DNA of 64,000 nt from Algoriphagus limi (GTDB lineage Bacteria; Bacteroidota; Bacteroidia; Cytophagales; Cyclobacteriaceae): assembly GCF_024919275.1 (NCBI RefSeq), contig NZ_JANWGH010000001.1, positions 496,001 through 560,000 on the forward strand, given 5' to 3'. Shown in pieces: positions 43,949 to 52,738 of this stretch. Within the stretch, counting starts at the first letter, position 1. The number at the start of each line of letters is the position of its first letter. Made by a program: the position numbers and the translations under genes. The notes below the pieces were generated by a model. It was not told the origin of the DNA and did no database searches. It saw only the letters and a program-made list of their open reading frames with translations.

Positions 43949-46684
43949 GTGTTCAAATCTATTCTTCAAATATTTTTTTGCATTCTATTATTTCTTCCTT
44001 TTGGAGCCATAGGCCAATCAGTAAAAAATCTTATTCGAAAAGCAGACTCTCTCTATAACTTGCCCTATCCCCAAGAGGAGGATGATTTACTCGCAATAGA
44101 AATTTACAAGCAAGTATTGGCTGAAGTTCCAGACAGCGCTCAAGCAAGGGCTTTTGTTCGAGCTTCGGAGAATCTTGGTAGTTTGTTACTCCTATATAAT
44201 CAACAGCAAGAGGCGGCGAACTCTTATAGAAAAGCCATCAATTATGCCAAGGTTTTTGGGCTTGCAGACAGCTCAGTTTATAATTCAAATTTATTCTTAG
44301 GGGAAGTTCTTTTTAGAATGAGTCGATTGGACTCTGCTATTTTACACCTGAAGGAGGCTGAACGTATTCAGCAAAATCTGGGAGCTTCTGCTTTGCCGGA
44401 GCGATTGTTCAATGCCTTAGGTGTCTATTATTTTGAAACAGGAAATTACCTTCAGAGCATTACCTATTTTACTCAAGCCGAAACCTATTTAGAAGGGGGA
44501 GATCCTGATTATATTCAATATGCTCGGTATAGCTTTTTAAGCAATAAAGCCTCCGCACTCTATCATTTGAAGGAATATGATAGCGCTCGAAGCATCTATT
44601 TTCAATTATTGGACTGGAATATTAATACCAACCAAATCCGGATCAATTTGGCAAATACTTTTTTGAAGGAAAATCGGGGAGAAGAGGCCTTGACGGTCTT
44701 AAGTCAAATTCAAAATCCTGGTGAAGGAAATCAACTTTCTTTCTTAAACCTTATGGCTAAAGCTTATTTACAGACAAATGCTTTAAAAAAAGCGGATAGC
44801 CTTTTAGTTCTTACGGAGCAAACCCTGGATAGCCTTGGAATTCCTCAAAAGAATTATCAAAGAGGGATCTATTTCCAAAATAAGGGCAACTACTATAGAT
44901 TATTGAATCAGGAAAAAGAGGCACTTAATTACTTTCATCAAGCGGTTGTAGAACTCCATCCCGAATTTAGTTCTGAGGATTATTTTTCTAACCCCTCAGA
45001 TCTATCGTTGGGAATGGCTTCCATTTCACTCTTTGAGAATTTGGTCGCCAAAGCGGAAACGGCATGGCTAATATTTCAAAAGGAAGAAGACCAATCATAT
45101 TATTCCCTTGGTAAGGACACTTACCAAGTTGCCTTTTCTTTGGCAGACTACCTTTCTTCCAATTTTGATAATGATGAAGCCCGAATTTTCTTAGGGGATC
45201 AGGTTATCGAGGCTTATAAAAATGCAATCGCTAATCTTTTCACTTTTTATTCAAAAAGTGCTGAGATTGAGTATAAAAATCAGGCTTTTATCTTGGCAGA
45301 ACAAAGTAAATCAAGTGCTTTGAGGTTGGGAGTGCTTGAAAATAAACTAAAAGAAAATTCAGGTGTTCCTAGAGAGCTTTTAGCAACAGAAAAAGAACTT
45401 CAGCAACGACTAGCTATAAACTATAGAAAGCAATATGAGTCTCAAGACCCCTCTGAAATAGAGGGATTAAAAGAAGAGTTTAATGGCTTGCAGATTGAGC
45501 TTTCCCGAACAAGAGATAAAATCAAAACATTTTATCCGCAAGCTGCAATAAGGACGGAAATTAAATTGGAGTCAATTCAAGAACAATTACCAGATGAGGC
45601 AATTCTTTTTTCAATTTTTGAAGGAAATGACCAACTCAACCTTTTTGTGCTTGATGAATCCGGCTTGGATTGGCACATGATTCCATGGGGAGAGACAGAA
45701 AGAAAGTCAATTCAAGATTGGAAAAATAAACTTCGGACTTGGAGGGCAGGTCTTCCATATAAAAGGCCTGAAATTCTTTCTGAACTAAGTGAAAGCTTCT
45801 TTTTGGATATCGAATGGGAAAGAAAAAGCGTCTTAATGATTATTCCTCATGGAGTATTTTCAGGAGTATCTTTTGATGAATCTCCAGTAGAAGACGAGTT
45901 TTTGATACAGAAGATTCCAATCATTTACCAATTCACGGCATTACAAATTCGAAAAATGGGCAGGACTGATTGGGAAGGCGATGAATTATTCAGTTTTGCT
46001 CCTTTCTCAGATGCTCAGGTTGGTATTGAAAACTTGCCGGCATTACCGGGATCTCAAATAGAAATTGACAATCTTCCAGGTAAAAAATATTTTGGAAAAG
46101 ATGCAGATAAATCAACATTCTTAAAAGATGCTGGACAATCCCGCTACATTCATTTAGCAACTCATGCTATTGCTTCCGGAGAGCAGTCTGAAGCGTCATT
46201 TATTGCTTTTTATCCATCTGGTGACTTTCGATTATTTGATTCTGAATTAAGTTATCAGCCTTTGGATAAAGTTGAGTTGGTTTTCTTAAGCGCATGTGAA
46301 ACAGCTTCGGGTCGATTTAGTGAATCGGAAGGATTGGTTTCTTTGGCAAGAAGTTTTGCAATGTCTGGTGTTGAGCAATTAGTCTCTACGCTTTGGTTGA
46401 CAGAAGACCAGGTAGCAGCCTATTTATCTCAGAAATTTTATGAGGAATTGGAAGGTGGAAAAACCTATGCTGAAGCATTGCAATTAGCCAAATTGGAATT
46501 GCTAAATGACCCTCAAATGGCTCAATTTGCAGAAACCCCTTATTGGAGCAATTTTATATTACTAGGTCAAATACAATCCGTGTCTCAGCAAGACCGATTA
46601 CTTCGATTCATTTTATATTTCGCTGTTTTCCTTTTGATAGCAGGATTGGCATATGGAATAGCGATTCGCTTTTTTAGAAAGTAG
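43949..46684 (+). CDS. TPR-CHAT domain protein (caspase-like), exported and membrane-anchored
   Basis: 911 residues from a GTG at 43949. A signal peptide (MFKSILQIFFCILLFLPFGAIG) is followed by TPR repeats from about 25 to 420, then a helical coiled region (ENKLKENSGVPRELLATEKE). The C-terminal CHAT protease domain has the His-Cys dyad His739 (YIHLATHAIASG) and Cys783 (FLSACETASG). A final membrane helix (about 888-906) ends with RFFRK. Both catalytic residues are intact. The signals place the protease on the periplasmic side, held in the membrane. Upstream is an acidic lipoprotein gene; facing it are ECF sigma and anti-sigma genes. Substrate unknown. Confidence 0.87.
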   Translation: MFKSILQIFFCILLFLPFGAIGQSVKNLIRKADSLYNLPYPQEEDDLLAIEIYKQVLAEVPDSAQARAFVRASENLGSLLLLYNQQQEAANSYRKAINYAKVFGLADSSVYNSNLFLGEVLFRMSRLDSAILHLKEAERIQQNLGASALPERLFNALGVYYFETGNYLQSITYFTQAETYLEGGDPDYIQYARYSFLSNKASALYHLKEYDSARSIYFQLLDWNINTNQIRINLANTFLKENRGEEALTVLSQIQNPGEGNQLSFLNLMAKAYLQTNALKKADSLLVLTEQTLDSLGIPQKNYQRGIYFQNKGNYYRLLNQEKEALNYFHQAVVELHPEFSSEDYFSNPSDLSLGMASISLFENLVAKAETAWLIFQKEEDQSYYSLGKDTYQVAFSLADYLSSNFDNDEARIFLGDQVIEAYKNAIANLFTFYSKSAEIEYKNQAFILAEQSKSSALRLGVLENKLKENSGVPRELLATEKELQQRLAINYRKQYESQDPSEIEGLKEEFNGLQIELSRTRDKIKTFYPQAAIRTEIKLESIQEQLPDEAILFSIFEGNDQLNLFVLDESGLDWHMIPWGETERKSIQDWKNKLRTWRAGLPYKRPEILSELSESFFLDIEWERKSVLMIIPHGVFSGVSFDESPVEDEFLIQKIPIIYQFTALQIRKMGRTDWEGDELFSFAPFSDAQVGIENLPALPGSQIEIDNLPGKKYFGKDADKSTFLKDAGQSRYIHLATHAIASGEQSEASFIAFYPSGDFRLFDSELSYQPLDKVELVFLSACETASGRFSESEGLVSLARSFAMSGVEQLVSTLWLTEDQVAAYLSQKFYEELEGGKTYAEALQLAKLELLNDPQMAQFAETPYWSNFILLGQIQSVSQQDRLLRFILYFAVFLLIAGLAYGIAIRFFRK

Positions 46685-46690
46685 TTTAAA

Positions 46691-46722
46691 TAAAAAAATC
46701 CGGCAAATTACTCTGCCGGATT
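46691..46722 (-). terminator. Terminator of the acidic lipoprotein transcript
   Basis: AATCCGGCA/TGCCGGATT, 9-bp stem, 8-nt loop, followed by a T-run on the minus strand (A-run on plus). Confidence 0.8.
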
Positions 46723-46742
46723 AGATCGAAAGAATTGAGGCC

Positions 46743-47468
46743 CTAGTTCAATTCCAATTCGATGTCAGAAGATTCTTCGATTTTCTTCAGAATTCTATAA
46801 TAGATTGAAGAGTTTATATCTCTGGAAATTACTAGCACACCATCTGTAAATTCAGCATCCTCCAGTTCAGATTGTGAGATTCCACTGAACCAGTTTTCAG
46901 CGTTTATCTCCATTAAGGCTAATGGATTGTTGATTTCGTCGATGTAAAAGAGTTTATCATCGTCCCCTTCAAGTTCGAGCTCAAAATCAAGATCATCGTC
47001 ATCATCTCCATAAACTTCTAGTCGGAGTGGAATAGTACTTCCGTCTGATTTCCCGAAAGTTCCTTCTAAGAAAATACTAGGTTCACTTCGGTGATCAATA
47101 AGGTCTATTTCGAATTCGATTTCCTCATAATTTCCTGATTCGATATTGATGAAAAAGTCTACATCAGATGAAAACTCATCGAAGTTGATTTTTTTGATCT
47201 CTGGGAAACGATAGGACACTTCGCGCTCAAATTCCCCATTGTCATCTCTACCTTCGACTTCTAGTTCAACTTCTTTTACTTGCAAAAATCCGCTTGTAAT
47301 CCTTACGCCTTGTTCCAAAATACGACCGTTTGGAGTAGAGCTATTGCTTAGCTTTACACCAATTCCCAATTGAATGTCTCCACTTCCAATAGCTACTGGT
47401 TCTTCTTTTTCTCCACAAGAGAAAAGTGAAACTAGGACGGCGATTGTTACTAATTGATAATTTTTCAT
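46743..47468 (-). CDS. Acidic lipoprotein, unknown function
   Basis: 241 residues with lipobox LFSC (Cys18), then a beta-strand-rich body with strongly acidic turns (YGDDDDDLDFELELEGDDD). The alternating pattern EVELEVEGRDDNGEFEREVS and YEEIEFEIDLIDHRS suggests a beta-sandwich, loosely like DUF4382 proteins; the assignment is uncertain. It lies 101 bp behind the anti-sigma gene on the same strand and ends at a strong terminator. It may be part of the sigma-controlled envelope module. Confidence 0.65.
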   Translation of the reverse strand: MKNYQLVTIAVLVSLFSCGEKEEPVAIGSGDIQLGIGVKLSNSSTPNGRILEQGVRITSGFLQVKEVELEVEGRDDNGEFEREVSYRFPEIKKINFDEFSSDVDFFINIESGNYEEIEFEIDLIDHRSEPSIFLEGTFGKSDGSTIPLRLEVYGDDDDDLDFELELEGDDDKLFYIDEINNPLALMEINAENWFSGISQSELEDAEFTDGVLVISRDINSSIYYRILKKIEESSDIELELN

Positions 47469-47569
47469 GGTTCAGTTCTTTTGTTTTGTCTTAAGTCGAA
47501 GCAGTTCCAAAAAATGTAACCGCGATTTTCAATTTTTTTTTAACGAATTGAATTAGGGATTAGTGCAAA

Positions 47570-48337
47570 TCAGTTTTTCCAATCCAAAATTTGAATTTTA
47601 AACGCATCCCATCTATCCACGTTTCTTCTGTATTTATGATTTGGGGTTGATCGAATTTTATCCACTTGATTCTTGGCCTTTGAATAATCACCTTGAAGGA
47701 TGTAAGCTTTAACGAGGTAATAATCGATCTCATCATCTAGAAATGAGACTTCATCCTGCTGATTCTTATTTTGAAGCTCCAATAGTTCTGAAGCTGCTTC
47801 CATTCCATTTCCTAATTCCAAATTACTCATCGCGACAAGGAACAGGCCCTCCTTATCTAGATTTTGTTGATTTGATCCAAGCTCTATAACTAGTTGAAAA
47901 TCATTCTTACTGTAGGCTTCTTTTAATTGACTTAAGGTGGATTCCCCTTCCCCTCGCATTACTGGTACTTGATAAGAAAGGAAATTCTTCTCTAAATTTT
48001 CTGGCGTGGTGCTTAAAACAAGAAATGAACCCAACCCCACCAATACAACGATAAATGAAGCAGCTATTCGAAGGAACCAGGTGCCAATACTTGATTTGTT
48101 TCCATCCGTGTTCAATGAATGTGTTTTTCGATATTCTAGAAAATCAGATTGGCTTGAGGCGATGACTTTTTTCCATTCAGCCAGTTGAATGGCGTTTCGA
48201 CTTTTTTCAAGAGTCTTAAGTTCTAGATTAAGATCCCCATCTTTAGCCAAAGCGTTTTCTACCTCCAATTGCTTCTCTGGTGTCAATTTTTTGTCCAGGT
48301 AGTCTTCTAATACATTCAGGTCGATATTAGTCTTCAT
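47570..48337 (-). CDS. Anti-sigma factor-like membrane protein with TPR-like C-terminus
   Basis: 255 residues. The N-terminal cytoplasmic part (about 1-85) includes LEDYLDKKLTPEKQLEVENA, typical of anti-sigma or zf-HC2-like proteins but without the zinc Cys/His pair. One membrane helix lies at about 86-109 (RIAASFIVVLVGLGSFLVL). The periplasmic C-terminus holds a short TPR-like helical pair (LKEAYSKNDFQLVIELGSN ... YLVKAYILQGDYSKAKNQVD). Its ATG lies inside the sigma gene (11-bp overlap), the usual sigma/anti-sigma arrangement. Regulator role is inferred from position and topology. Confidence 0.78.
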   Translation of the reverse strand: MKTNIDLNVLEDYLDKKLTPEKQLEVENALAKDGDLNLELKTLEKSRNAIQLAEWKKVIASSQSDFLEYRKTHSLNTDGNKSSIGTWFLRIAASFIVVLVGLGSFLVLSTTPENLEKNFLSYQVPVMRGEGESTLSQLKEAYSKNDFQLVIELGSNQQNLDKEGLFLVAMSNLELGNGMEAASELLELQNKNQQDEVSFLDDEIDYYLVKAYILQGDYSKAKNQVDKIRSTPNHKYRRNVDRWDAFKIQILDWKN

Positions 48338-48938
48338 TTCTCAGCGCTTTTTGGAAATTGGATTTGATTGATGGATTTGCCAATACAGATTCATTAAGTG
48401 CTTTGAGGCATTTATACTTTTTGTTTCGCAACACCTGTTCTGAACTGAATTCCATTTGCTCACATATTTCTTTCATGGGTAATTCTTCATAGTAAAATAG
48501 CTGAAGTATTTTTCGGCATTTTTCACCTAGCCTTTCAAAAAGACTCATGATAAAATTGTAGTCTTCTTGCTGGGATATGGCTTCTACAACTGCAACTGAA
48601 TCATTGTCATCCTGAGTATGGAAATATTCATTCCTCTTTTGACTACTTTTTCGTTTCCTTAATTCAGATATCCACTGGTTTTTTGCAATGCTGTAAAGGA
48701 TAGATTTTATGGCGGATTCACCTCGAAATTTTCCTGATATAACCATTTGAACAAATACCAACATTGTTTCCTGAATGATGTCTGCAGCATCGTCAGCAGA
48801 GCCTGAATTTTGAATGATCAAATTTTCCAGTAAGCCATAATGCTGTTCATATAGTTGAGAAATTGCCAAATTCTGATCTTTCTTTTGTAGGATCATTTGG
48901 ACTAATTCATCATCTCTCCACTTGCGATTTACCTTCAT
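48327..48938 (-). CDS. ECF-type RNA polymerase sigma factor
   Basis: 203 residues. Region 2 shows DDAADIIQETMLVFVQMVISG and FRGESAIKSILYSIAKNQWI, region 4 shows FERLGEKCRKILQLFYYEEL and MKEICEQMEFSSEQVLRNKKY. A Ser/Gln-rich linker joins them. It would direct RNA polymerase to promoters of its own regulon, held in check by the adjacent membrane protein. The divergent pncB gene lies 159 bp away. Target promoters are not identified. Confidence 0.9.
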   Translation of the reverse strand: MKVNRKWRDDELVQMILQKKDQNLAISQLYEQHYGLLENLIIQNSGSADDAADIIQETMLVFVQMVISGKFRGESAIKSILYSIAKNQWISELRKRKSSQKRNEYFHTQDDNDSVAVVEAISQQEDYNFIMSLFERLGEKCRKILQLFYYEELPMKEICEQMEFSSEQVLRNKKYKCLKALNESVLANPSIKSNFQKALRNED

Positions 48939-49073
48939 TTGATCATTCGTTATTTTGTCGAAACAGGTGTAAAAAACGTAACCATAAAATTTGAAATTTT
49001 AATGGCTTTGTAGTAAAAAGAGTAATTGCTGATAAAAATAGGGCAAAATTATCGGTACTAGCAGATACTGGCT

Positions 49074-49081
49074 TAACTTTG
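49074..49081 (+). promoter_or_regulatory. Candidate pncB promoter (-7 box)
   Basis: TAACTTTG fits TAnnTTTG, 17 bp before the pncB ATG, giving a very short leader. No clear -33 element. Confidence 0.35.
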
Positions 49082-49097
49082 AAGGAAAGCAGATTCT

Positions 49098-50585
49098 ATG
49101 AAAATCACCAAAGACCTTTATCAGGGAAGTTTAGCACTGCTCACGGATTTTTATCAACTCACTATGGCCTATGCCTACTGGAAAGCCGGTAAAGGAGAAG
49201 AAGAGGCGGTTTTCAATCTATTTTTTAGAAAACATCCTTTTCAAGGCGGATTTACAATAGCAGCAGGCTTGGAATATGTGGTTGATTATTGTCGCAACTT
49301 TCATTTTGAGAAAAAAGACATTGAATATCTCGCGGGGATGAAGGCCCCTGATGGCTCTCCCCAATTTGAAAAAGGCTTTTTGGATTACTTGGAAAATCTT
49401 CGGTTTAGCTGTGATATTGATGCAGTGGAAGAGGGGACAGTTGTCTTTCCCAATGCGCCCATTTTACGAGTCAAAGGACCTTTGATTCAGTGTCAATTGC
49501 TGGAAACGCCTCTTTTGAATATTTTGAATTTCCAGACTCTTATCGCCACCAAAGCCGCTCGTATTACATTAGCTGCCAAAGGTGAGCCGGTACTTGAATT
49601 TGGTTTAAGAAGAGCTCAAGGGATTGATGGTGCTTTGGCTGCCAGTAGAGCTGCTTACATCGGTGGTTGTACTTCTACTAGCAATGTCATGGCAGGCAAA
49701 CTTTTTGGGATTCCTGTTTCAGGTACACACGCTCATAGCTGGATCATGTCTTTTGAAAGCGAACTAGAGGCTTTTGAAGCCTATGCTGATGCTTTCCCGG
49801 ATCAATGTGTCTTTTTGGTAGATACTTACGATACCTTGCAAGGGATCAAAAATGCCATAAGAGTTGCTGAGATTTTGAGAGCCAAAGGAAAGGAAATGGT
49901 GGGAGTCCGGATCGATAGTGGGGATTTGGCTTATTTTTCCAATCAGGCGAGAGAAATGCTCGATGCAGCAGGTTTTCCAAATGCCAAGATCGTAGCCTCC
50001 AATGATTTGGATGAGTATATCATTGCTTCTTTGAAGTCTCAGGAAGCTTCTATCAATGTGTGGGGAGTGGGTACCAAATTGGTCACTGCTTTTGATCAAC
50101 CTGCCTTGGGAGCGGTATATAAGTTGTCTGCGATTCGAACTGAAGAAGAAGAGTGGCAGCCAAAAATCAAGGTGTCTCAGCAAACCTTAAAAATCAATAT
50201 CCCGGGAATTCATAATGTGAGACGCTACTATTCCCAAGGGAAAGCAGTGGCAGATATGATTTTTCTTGAAGATCAAGAGGTCAATCCTCGAGGTACGGTA
50301 ATTATTGATCCTTTGGACCCAACCCGACGGAAACGCATCATGCCGGCTTTTTATCAAGGCGAGGATCTTTTGAAGCCGATTTTTAAGGATGGGAAGGTTA
50401 TTTATTCTTGTCCTCCTATTGAAAAGATCAGGCAGCGAACCAAAGATCAATTGGGATCCTTTGACAAGACTCACAAGCGATTAGTCAATCCACACATTTA
50501 TCCTGTTGGATTAGAGGAAAACTTGCACCATTTACGGATGGATTTGGTTTTGAAAGCGAAAAAATTTGAAGATGAAAATGAGTAA
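49098..50585 (+). CDS. pncB: Nicotinate phosphoribosyltransferase
   Basis: 495 residues. LLTDFYQLTMAYAYWKAGK is the N-terminal substrate region; LEFGLRRAQGIDGALAASRA and the phospho-histidine loop GTHAHSWIMSFESE follow; VRIDSGDLAYFS and IVASNDLDEYII bind phosphoribose. It makes nicotinate mononucleotide from nicotinate and PRPP. Its stop overlaps the pncA start by 8 bp, so the two consecutive steps of nicotinamide salvage are coupled. Confidence 0.95.
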   Translation: MKITKDLYQGSLALLTDFYQLTMAYAYWKAGKGEEEAVFNLFFRKHPFQGGFTIAAGLEYVVDYCRNFHFEKKDIEYLAGMKAPDGSPQFEKGFLDYLENLRFSCDIDAVEEGTVVFPNAPILRVKGPLIQCQLLETPLLNILNFQTLIATKAARITLAAKGEPVLEFGLRRAQGIDGALAASRAAYIGGCTSTSNVMAGKLFGIPVSGTHAHSWIMSFESELEAFEAYADAFPDQCVFLVDTYDTLQGIKNAIRVAEILRAKGKEMVGVRIDSGDLAYFSNQAREMLDAAGFPNAKIVASNDLDEYIIASLKSQEASINVWGVGTKLVTAFDQPALGAVYKLSAIRTEEEEWQPKIKVSQQTLKINIPGIHNVRRYYSQGKAVADMIFLEDQEVNPRGTVIIDPLDPTRRKRIMPAFYQGEDLLKPIFKDGKVIYSCPPIEKIRQRTKDQLGSFDKTHKRLVNPHIYPVGLEENLHHLRMDLVLKAKKFEDENE

Positions 50586-51204
50586 AAAGGACGCATTAAT
50601 CATAGTAGATGTCCAATATGACTTTTTACCCGGTGGAGCATTGGCAGTATCAGAAGGGCATCAAATCATTCCTATCATCAATAAGATTCAATCTCAATTT
50701 GATCTAATTGTGGCTACACAGGACTGGCATCCTGCTGAGCATTTGAGTTTTGCTGCCAATCATCCGGGTAAAAATCCAGGTGAGGTTATTGATCTGGATG
50801 GGATTTCCCAAGTTCTTTGGCCAGTTCACTGTGTCCAAGGATCAAAAGGGGCAGAATTTCATCAAGATCTGGATAAGTCTAATTGGAAAGCCATTTTTCA
50901 AAAGGGAATGAATCCTCGAGTTGATTCCTATTCTGGTTTTTTTGACAATTCCAGAAGAGGAGATACGGGTTTAGCGGATTTTCTTCGAAAAGAAGGTGTG
51001 GAGCGAATTTTTGTATGTGGATTGGCTCAGGACTATTGCGTAAAGTTTACAGCTTTAGATGGGCAATCCTTGGGTTTTGAGACCTATCTGATTCAAGATG
51101 CAACCAAAGCAGTGAATTTGGATGCAAATGATGGGGAAAAAGCGTTGCAAGAAATGAAGAGTAAAGGCATACAATTGATCGATTCAAGTTATTTTCAATC
51201 CTAA
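50578..51204 (+). CDS. pncA: Nicotinamidase/pyrazinamidase
   Basis: 208 residues from ATG 50578 (MSKKDALIIVDVQYDF). The active site shows Asp11 in IIVDVQYDF, the metal site TQDWHPAEH, the lysine in FQKGMNPRVDSYS, and the nucleophile Cys in VCGLAQDYCVKFTALD. It hydrolyses nicotinamide to nicotinate, feeding PncB. It overlaps pncB by 8 bp; the thioesterase gene begins 4 bp later. Confidence 0.95.
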   Translation: MSKKDALIIVDVQYDFLPGGALAVSEGHQIIPIINKIQSQFDLIVATQDWHPAEHLSFAANHPGKNPGEVIDLDGISQVLWPVHCVQGSKGAEFHQDLDKSNWKAIFQKGMNPRVDSYSGFFDNSRRGDTGLADFLRKEGVERIFVCGLAQDYCVKFTALDGQSLGFETYLIQDATKAVNLDANDGEKALQEMKSKGIQLIDSSYFQS

Positions 51205-51208
51205 AGCT

Positions 51209-51724
51209 ATGTTTGAGTATAATCAAGAGAAGCATTATCCCAAAGAAACCGAAAGCCGAGTGGTGATTCGTTTTCAGGATTGTGATCCTTTACAGCATTT
51301 AAACAATGCGAAATATTTCGATTACTTCTTCAATGCCCGGGAAGATCAGGTTCCCAAGCTCTATGGGGTGGAAGTCATAGACCTTATTAGAAAGTATAAA
51401 GCGGCTTGGGTGGTGTATAACCATAACATCAGCTATGTAAAACCTGCTATGGTAGGTGAGTGGGTTCGTATCATGAGTCGAATAATCTGGCATAATCACA
51501 ATACTATTGTAGTGGAATATTACATGACAGATGATAGTAAGACTCAATTGAAGACAGTCCTGTGGTCTACTATGCGCTATGTGACTTTGGCAGAAGGGAA
51601 ATCCACTGACCATCAAGGAGCGGTTGTAGACTTTTTAAAAGCAACTTCACTGGATATGGATATTTCAGATATTTCTATTAAAGACAGGGTAAAGCAACTC
51701 AGTTTGGAGCTTAAAAAAGTTTGA
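51209..51724 (+). CDS. Hotdog-fold acyl-CoA thioesterase (4HBT family)
   Basis: 171 residues. The hotdog active-site loop reads RFQDCDPLQHLNNAKYFDYF, with the Asp and His-x-Asn-Asn typical of 4-hydroxybenzoyl-CoA thioesterase relatives. WVVYNHNISYVKPAMVGEWV forms the central strand. It likely cleaves a medium or long acyl-CoA; substrate unknown. It is the third gene of the pncB-pncA operon, four bases after pncA, and ends at a terminator. Confidence 0.87.
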   Translation: MFEYNQEKHYPKETESRVVIRFQDCDPLQHLNNAKYFDYFFNAREDQVPKLYGVEVIDLIRKYKAAWVVYNHNISYVKPAMVGEWVRIMSRIIWHNHNTIVVEYYMTDDSKTQLKTVLWSTMRYVTLAEGKSTDHQGAVVDFLKATSLDMDISDISIKDRVKQLSLELKKV

Positions 51725-51757
51725 TTTAAATCAAAAGACTGTTTCAGGACGGACAAG

Positions 51758-51784
51758 AGCTGTACACATTCGTACAGCTTTTTT
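51758..51784 (+). terminator. Terminator of pncB-pncA-thioesterase operon
   Basis: AGCTGTAC/GTACAGCT, 8-bp stem with 6-nt loop and a T-run. Confidence 0.85.
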
Positions 51785-52098
51785 GCTTTGTAGTCAGGGA
51801 GTTATGTCCGTGAAAATTTTTTTCAAAATTAATTTACCTTAATCTCTATACTAAAATGCAACCCTCGATTTGAGTGTTTTTGACTCAAAGTGTTCGGTTT
51901 TGTGGCATTTTGTCTAAGAATAGTTCAGAATTAAAACAGGTTTTGGTTCAAATTCCTCAAGCATTCAAAATTTTATTCGGTTGATTCCTTAATTTTTACA
52001 AAAACTGGAAGTCAGAATTGGTAGCGTAAATTTTTTCCAATTGGCATTGGTACGTGCTTGGCAACAGGAAAAGCACAACACTAAACCAACTACACATT
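51785..52098. other. Long upstream region of the secreted-protein gene
   Basis: No gene found. It holds a 7-bp hairpin (TTTGAGT/ACTCAAA, 51869-51889) without a T-run and several near-consensus TAATTTTT/TAAATTTT boxes, none with a proper -33. It may be a long 5' UTR. Confidence 0.4.
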
Positions 52099-52686
52099 AT
52101 GAAAACGTTATTCACATTCGCACTTGCTGGACTTTTAGCTACCAGCACTCTAGCAGCCAATTCAAACGAGGATCTTTTAGAAAACACCGATGCTCGGGCA
52201 AAATTTAAGAAAGTAAATGTCCTTTTAAATGAAGGCATTGGAAAGACAAAAGTGGCCATCATGGATGAAGATGGTAAAATCCTTCATCAACGTAAAGTCA
52301 AAGTAGGTGATGAAAAAGTTTTGATTCCTTACGATTTGAACAATCTTCCTTGTGGAGAATATCAAGTGAAAATTTCTACTGAAGAGGATGAGGTAATTTA
52401 CACCGTAGAAACTTTTGACAAGCGTCCTAAAATGGATGAATATCCTTTGATGGCATACGGAAAAGTAGTCGATTCTGAAACAGTCAATATTGCTGTGATT
52501 GGATTGACAGAACCAGGAGTTGATGTAAAAGTTCGCTACATGGATTCTGATAAGTTAATTCATGCTGAAACTATCAATCATCCTGACGGATTCCGCAAAG
52601 ATTTCAAATTGAAGGGTGTAAGTCCTGATGAGGTCTATTTTGAGATCACAGATAATTTGGGAAGAACCAAGAATCTGTATTTCTAA
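52099..52686 (+). CDS. Secreted beta-sandwich protein, unknown function
   Basis: 195 residues from ATG 52099 (MKTLFTFALAGLLATSTLAA), a clean signal peptide. Two similar beta-rich halves follow: one with KTKVAIMDEDGKILHQRKVK and NLPCGEYQVKIS, another with GVDVKVRYMDSDKLIHAE and FEITDNLGRTKNLYF. Each resembles the T9SS sorting-domain-like Ig fold, though there is no terminal Lys/Arg-rich sorting tail. A secreted or periplasmic role is certain; function is unknown. A single-gene unit with its own terminator. Confidence 0.75.
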   Translation: MKTLFTFALAGLLATSTLAANSNEDLLENTDARAKFKKVNVLLNEGIGKTKVAIMDEDGKILHQRKVKVGDEKVLIPYDLNNLPCGEYQVKISTEEDEVIYTVETFDKRPKMDEYPLMAYGKVVDSETVNIAVIGLTEPGVDVKVRYMDSDKLIHAETINHPDGFRKDFKLKGVSPDEVYFEITDNLGRTKNLYF

Positions 52687-52704
52687 ATTCATCAAATTGA
52701 ATGG

Positions 52705-52738
52705 AAAAGTCCCAAGTCTAGCGATTTGGGACTTTTTT
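52705..52738. terminator. Terminator between convergent genes
   Basis: AAAAGTCCCAA pairs with TTGGGACTTTT around a 10-nt loop; T-run on plus, A-rich flank on the other side. Confidence 0.85.
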
